Source: an uncultured Lachnospiraceae bacterium
Lineage (GTDB): Bacteria > Bacillota > Clostridia > Lachnospirales > Lachnospiraceae
Length of the DNA stretch: 51,009 nucleotides
Direction of reading: 5' to 3'
Assembly: GCA_910579685.1 (NCBI GenBank)
Contig: CAJTVN010000029.1
Location: 1 to 51,009 of the forward strand
The notes under the pieces are model-generated. The model saw only the letters and a list, made by a program, of their open reading frames with translations. It had not been told where the DNA came from and searched no databases. The translations under genes and the position numbers were made by a program. Below, piece after piece: positions 47,361-51,009 of this stretch; position 1 is the stretch's first letter, and each line of letters begins with the position of its first letter.

Positions 47361-48854
47361 TCAGCCGCCGATGCCAAGGAACGCACACACCGTCTGCTTC
47401 ATCTCATTCTTTCCGCATACATGGTCATGAAGCACAGGCGCATTCCGGATCTCCTCCACGGCCGCCGGAACCGGAACGCCGGACAGCTGCGAAAGCCTGT
47501 CCGCAAGTTCAAAATCCCCCAGCCCGTCATGGCTTTTATCTATGGCGTTCATAACGCTCCTGGTAAACTTAAAGGGACTTGCCGTGGAAGCGATCACCGT
47601 CACCTTATCGTCCCCGGTCTCCTCCACATATTTGTGATGCACGCAGGCGGCAACCGCCGTATGGGTGTCTATCACATAACCCGTCTTTTCATACAGGCCG
47701 CGGATCGTCCGGGCCGTCTCCCGCTCATCCGCATAATTTCCATAAAAATCGCAGAGCGCCTCTCTCATCCCGTCCGTGATCTCATATCTTCCCGCACTCT
47801 TTAAGGCATCCATCAGCTCCCTGTTTTTATCCGCATCCCTTCCGGCAATCTGATAGATCAGCCTCTCGAGGTTGCTGGAAATCAGAATGTCCATGGAAGG
47901 CGAAGAGGTAAGCACAAATTCCCGGTTCCGGTCATAGGCTCCCGTGGCGAAGAAATCATACAACACCCTGTTTTCGTTGGAAGCGCAGATCAGCCGGTCT
48001 ATGGGAAGGCCCATCTGCTTTGCATAAAACGCCGCCAGAATATTTCCAAAGTTCCCGGTGGGAACCACCACGTTGATCTTCTCTCCCTTCCGGATCCGTC
48101 CCTGCCCGAAGAGCTTTGCACAGGCATACACATAGTAGACAATCTGCGGAACCAGCCGTCCGATATTAATGGAGTTCGCAGAGGAAAACTGGAAGCCCTT
48201 TTCATTCAGTTCCGCGGCAAGCTCTCTGTCCGCAAAAATTTCTTTCACTCCGGTCTGCGCATCATCAAAATTGCCGTTGATACCCACCACATATGTATTT
48301 TTACCCTTCTGGGTTATCATCTGCTTCTCCTGGATGGGACTCACGCCGTTTTTGGGGTAAAACACAACAATTCTGGTGCCTTCCACATCCGCAAAGCCTG
48401 CAAGCGCCGCTTTTCCGGTATCCCCGGAGGTGGCGGTCAGAATCACGATCTCGTTCTCCACATGATTTTTCCTGGCCGACGTGGTGAGAAGATGAGGAAG
48501 GATCGATAATGCCATGTCTTTAAAGGCTATGGTTGCTCCATGGAACAATTCCAGATAAAAAGCGCCGTCAGCCTCCACGAGCGGAACAATCTCATCCGTG
48601 TCAAATTTGGCGTCATACGCCCTGGAAATACAGCTCTCAAGCTCCTCCTTCGTAAAATCCGTAAGATAAAGCTTCATAACCTCATAGGCCGTCTGTGCGT
48701 AATTCATGCCCGAGAGTTCCTCTAAGGATTGATCAAGAACCGGTATCCGCTCCGGCACGAACAGCCCTCCATCATCCGAAAGCCCTTTCAGGATTGCCTC
48801 GGACGCCTTCACCGGCTTTCCTTTTGTTCTCGTACTATCATATAAAAGTTCCAT
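47361..48854 (-). CDS. thrC: Threonine synthase
   Basis: A 497-residue PLP enzyme turning O-phosphohomoserine into threonine and phosphate. The N-terminus has the family start LLYDSTRTKG and DGGLFVPERIP. The PLP-lysine is in ATIAFKDMALS near residue 110, and the phosphate/PLP loops include TATSGDTGKAALAGF and VVPTGNFGNILAAFYA. A longer frame begins at 48893, but the ATG at 48854 gives the normal start. It is a single-gene unit with its own promoter. Confidence 0.96.
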   Translation of the reverse strand: MELLYDSTRTKGKPVKASEAILKGLSDDGGLFVPERIPVLDQSLEELSGMNYAQTAYEVMKLYLTDFTKEELESCISRAYDAKFDTDEIVPLVEADGAFYLELFHGATIAFKDMALSILPHLLTTSARKNHVENEIVILTATSGDTGKAALAGFADVEGTRIVVFYPKNGVSPIQEKQMITQKGKNTYVVGINGNFDDAQTGVKEIFADRELAAELNEKGFQFSSANSINIGRLVPQIVYYVYACAKLFGQGRIRKGEKINVVVPTGNFGNILAAFYAKQMGLPIDRLICASNENRVLYDFFATGAYDRNREFVLTSSPSMDILISSNLERLIYQIAGRDADKNRELMDALKSAGRYEITDGMREALCDFYGNYADERETARTIRGLYEKTGYVIDTHTAVAACVHHKYVEETGDDKVTVIASTASPFKFTRSVMNAIDKSHDGLGDFELADRLSQLSGVPVPAAVEEIRNAPVLHDHVCGKNEMKQTVCAFLGIGG

Positions 48855-48883
48855 TTTCTTTCCTCTCTTCATTAGTTTTAGGT

Positions 48884-48912
48884 ATTCTATCACAATCTCT
48901 GTTTCCTGACAA
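48884..48912 (-). promoter_or_regulatory. Promoter of thrC
   Basis: TTGTCA (48907-48912) and TAGAAT (48884-48889), 17 bases apart on the minus strand, about 30 bases before the thrC ATG. Confidence 0.7.
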
Positions 48913-48944
48913 GAAATATCCGCTCCTTCTTCTTTGCAGCACTC

Positions 48945-49571
48945 TTACCGGGTGGTAAAGAACTCATGGCCTCCATACTCGAACAGGCGTACCAGCGCAC
49001 GGTCAAACCAGCGCATCTTTTCGGCATCCGCATATTTCCTGGCCGCGAAATACAGCGCTCCCTGCGAAACATCCTCTCCCCCCAGAACCCGGTCCACCGC
49101 CGCCCTTGTCTCCTCGCTGACGTTTGCCGAATAATAGGTTTTGTTCGCTATAGGCGAAAACTGATAGACCCCGTCATGGTTCTGGAACACCACATCCTTT
49201 ACGGTTCCGGGAAAACGGGAGCTTTTCACGCGGTTCAGCACCACGCCGGCCACGAGCATTTTCCCCTTTTCATCCTCATTTCCTGCCTCGGCCTGTACTA
49301 TTTTCAGCAAAATTTCATAGTCCTCCTCAGAAAGACCGTATTGATCCTTTCTCTCAAGTATCTCATAATCAACGACCCGCTGTCCGGAGGAGACCTTTCT
49401 TAGAGCGCCATAAGACTTGTCTGCCACAGGTTGTACACAATTTTCCGTCAGATTAACCTGAAAAGCAGGTGTGGAAGCCAGCCTGTCTGCCTGAATCCCC
49501 TTCACGCAGAACCACCCGGTACAAAAGAGCAGATTACACAAAAACAACTGTAACATAAATCTCTTATACAT
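48945..49571 (-). CDS. SleB-type cell wall hydrolase
   Basis: A 208-residue exported or membrane-tethered protein. A hydrophobic N-terminal segment (residues 5-23) is followed by a linker and a Hydrolase_2 (SleB) domain from about 75. The likely catalytic Glu95 is in IVQAEAGNE, followed by GVVLNRVKSSRFPGTVKDVV and the family ending with GALYFAARK. SleB-type lytic transglycosylases cut cortex or vegetative peptidoglycan. No peptidoglycan-binding repeats are present, unlike full SleB, so it may be a CwlJ-like or vegetative form. AAAGGA lies seven bases before the ATG. Confidence 0.88.
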   Translation of the reverse strand: MYKRFMLQLFLCNLLFCTGWFCVKGIQADRLASTPAFQVNLTENCVQPVADKSYGALRKVSSGQRVVDYEILERKDQYGLSEEDYEILLKIVQAEAGNEDEKGKMLVAGVVLNRVKSSRFPGTVKDVVFQNHDGVYQFSPIANKTYYSANVSEETRAAVDRVLGGEDVSQGALYFAARKYADAEKMRWFDRALVRLFEYGGHEFFTTR

Positions 49572-49704
49572 TTTGAATTCCTTTCTGTCTTAAAAAGTTA
49601 CCCTTTAATATTCTATACAAGTATTGACAAAAATATTTCTAAAATTTTCAATATTGGGTAAATTATTTCAAAAATGTAAAAGAAATTTAATTTATTTTTA
49701 ATAA

Positions 49705-50850
49705 TTACCGTCTGGTATAATCCACAAAGCTAATGGTGAGGTTCACGTTTCCCTGCACGCCCGCTATTTTCTGCCCTCCCTCATATTCCCACATTTTGAA
49801 CTGGTAAGGATACTCGGGAATCGGCGTCTGCTCGCAGAGCCAGATATCTCTGTCTTTCAGCTCGTCCTCCTCGATCTGCGTAAGAAGCCACTCCTTTTCG
49901 CCGTAAATAACTACGGAATATCCGGCGTTCTCCAGCTCAGTCAAAAACGCCTCCGCAATCTCTGTCTTCTCCTCGGCGTCCAGAATATCCGTTCTCGCCG
50001 TGTCGTTCATGATACTGTCCATCCGGAAAGCGACGGGATACGTAATCGGATGAGCGGCCAGAGCGCTTATCACAAGCCCGGCTTCCTGAACGGCCTCCGC
50101 TTCCGTGACGGCCTGGGATGAGAAATAGACGCCGATCTCAAGTCCTGCCTCCACGGCTTTTTCCATGTTGGCGGAAAAGCTCTCATCCGCGGAAAGCATC
50201 CCTGTCTCATACCCACGGCTCCCCGCCCTGAGCATGACAAAATCAATTCCCGCCTCTTTCAGCGCCTTAAAATCCACAGTCCCGTTTTCCTCGGAAAGCT
50301 CCACGCCCAGGCGGGACATTCTTTTATTTCCCTCGTAATAGTGCATCTTTCCATTGACGCTTTTCATTTTGGTAAAATCATATTCATGGGCGGGAATGTC
50401 CTCGTTGATTTCCAGCCACTGCTTTGTCCCGTCCTTGTAGGATATGAGGATATGTTTTCCATCCTTTTCCAGCTCCTCATCCGTCGGTTCATGTGAGGGC
50501 GATGGCTCCGGGCTCGGCGTTGGCGACGCCTCCACAATCTCCGTCTCCTTATCCCTATACATGTCCCAGAAATCCAGATCCTCGGCCCGAAGCTTATTCT
50601 CCCGGTACAGACTTTCAACATCTCCACTGTCGCCTTTTGCCATGCCTGCATCCGTATCCTCCCCGTTTATGCCCGTCATATCCTCCGAGGGCGCCGGCGT
50701 CTTTTGCGCCTGATTCCTGTCAGGGCTTTTGGGCATGTTACTCATATATACGACAGCCAATATAATCAAAATCAGAACGGAAACCGCGGCAATACTTCCA
50801 ATCACCGGGGTTCCCATCCCCCGTTCTTCCTCTTCCTCCGGTAAACGCAT
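49705..50850 (-). CDS. GH25-like (lysozyme-fold) membrane-anchored protein, probably inactive
   Basis: A 381-residue protein with a short acidic cytosolic N-terminus, one transmembrane helix (about 16-37) and an extracellular Pro/Ser/Glu-rich linker. A C-terminal GH25-type barrel follows, visible as RLGVELSEENGTVDFKALKEA, FVMLRAGSRGYETG and LEIGVYFSSQAVTEAEA. Key acids of GH25 lysozymes are changed: the first Asp (GVDVS) is Glu in GVELS, the D-x-E pair before the mid-domain strand reads R-M-D in YPVAFRMDS, and the late V-D-L is V-N-L. It may bind rather than cut peptidoglycan. The second ATG (50850) fits the GAGAGG site better than the first, two codons before. Confidence 0.8.
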   Translation of the reverse strand: MRLPEEEEERGMGTPVIGSIAAVSVLILIILAVVYMSNMPKSPDRNQAQKTPAPSEDMTGINGEDTDAGMAKGDSGDVESLYRENKLRAEDLDFWDMYRDKETEIVEASPTPSPEPSPSHEPTDEELEKDGKHILISYKDGTKQWLEINEDIPAHEYDFTKMKSVNGKMHYYEGNKRMSRLGVELSEENGTVDFKALKEAGIDFVMLRAGSRGYETGMLSADESFSANMEKAVEAGLEIGVYFSSQAVTEAEAVQEAGLVISALAAHPITYPVAFRMDSIMNDTARTDILDAEEKTEIAEAFLTELENAGYSVVIYGEKEWLLTQIEEDELKDRDIWLCEQTPIPEYPYQFKMWEYEGGQKIAGVQGNVNLTISFVDYTRR

Positions 50851-50975
50851 AGTCATCCTCTCTTTCCAAAGCTTTTATCTGTGCGGTTTTTCAGCAGCCC
50901 TGCCGGTCTGAGCCGGACGGAGCACGGCCTTAGGCTTCCAGGCTGATGTTACAGATCGGATTTCACTAATAAAAT

Positions 50976-51004
50976 GCCCCAGATTTTCGGGAAAAGGACG
51001 GGGC
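50976..51004 (-). terminator. Possible terminator of a gene beyond the window
   Basis: GCCCC (50976-50980) pairs with GGGGC (51000-51004), with inner TTTTC/GAAAA pairing, followed on the minus strand by ATTTTATT. It would end a transcript entering from the right. Confidence 0.45.
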
Positions 51005-51009
51005 GGCAC

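Noticed and set aside
49572..49704. AT-rich gap upstream of the SleB gene considered as a sporulation promoter
   Set aside because: No spore-sigma consensus could be recognised with proper spacing, so no promoter is claimed.
1..51009. tRNA, rRNA and IS transposase genes
   Set aside because: No cloverleaf, rRNA core sequence or DDE transposase was recognised anywhere in the window.

Overview
The window looks like chromosomal DNA of a spore-forming, Gram-positive gut anaerobe of the Lachnospiraceae (Clostridium cluster XIVa) type. The basis is the gene repertoire: ATP-type PEP carboxykinase beside citrate synthase, a T-box-like leader before pheST, a Firmicutes-type 6S RNA, SleB and SpoIID/LytB family proteins, BspA-like leucine-rich surface proteins with a class B sortase, and strong GGAGG ribosome sites. 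This is inference from gene content; there is no rRNA or tRNA gene here to confirm the taxon.

Positions 1-12,400 are accessory. They hold a truncated LysR regulator, a divergent HxlR regulator/flavin reductase pair, and a ferredoxin/flavodoxin gene broken by one in-frame amber codon. Next comes a block of four full-length large serine recombinases in two translationally overlapping pairs (2269-4871 and 7436-10583). They surround a hybrid sensor histidine kinase (5282-7450), with a 55-codon stub of a fifth recombinase between. Beyond it lies an AT-rich orphan gene (10759-12147) whose C-terminus carries a cytidine-deaminase-like zinc signature, preceded by two tiny overlapping reading frames, one resembling the start of a subtilase.

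Positions 12,406-22,048 form a surface-display operon on the minus strand: a class B sortase, then a 1,874-residue and a 932-residue BspA-like protein. Both substrates end in the same unusual sorting signal (P-x-T-G-D followed by HPKWFLA). A good promoter with an inverted repeat precedes the sortase and a terminator follows the last gene. A small Cys/Gly-rich protein and two conserved proteins of unknown function follow on the plus strand (22,266-23,514).

Positions 23,605-50,850 are mostly core genes: leuS, an EF-G-like GTPase with altered active-site motifs, tyrA behind a long structured leader with a 32-bp tandem repeat, and a bifunctional fucokinase/GDP-fucose pyrophosphorylase with a VanZ-like gene. 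Then come the pheS-pheT-M18 peptidase-queA-PilZ operon with a short T-box-like leader, BrkB and SpoIID/LytB genes behind a 6S RNA, pckA with a structured leader, gltA, thrC, a SleB hydrolase and a GH25-like protein whose catalytic acids look lost.

The most interesting unexplained items are the deaminase-like orphan gene, the paired recombinases around the kinase, the sortase/BspA locus with its private sorting signal, and the structured RNA-like leader of tyrA.
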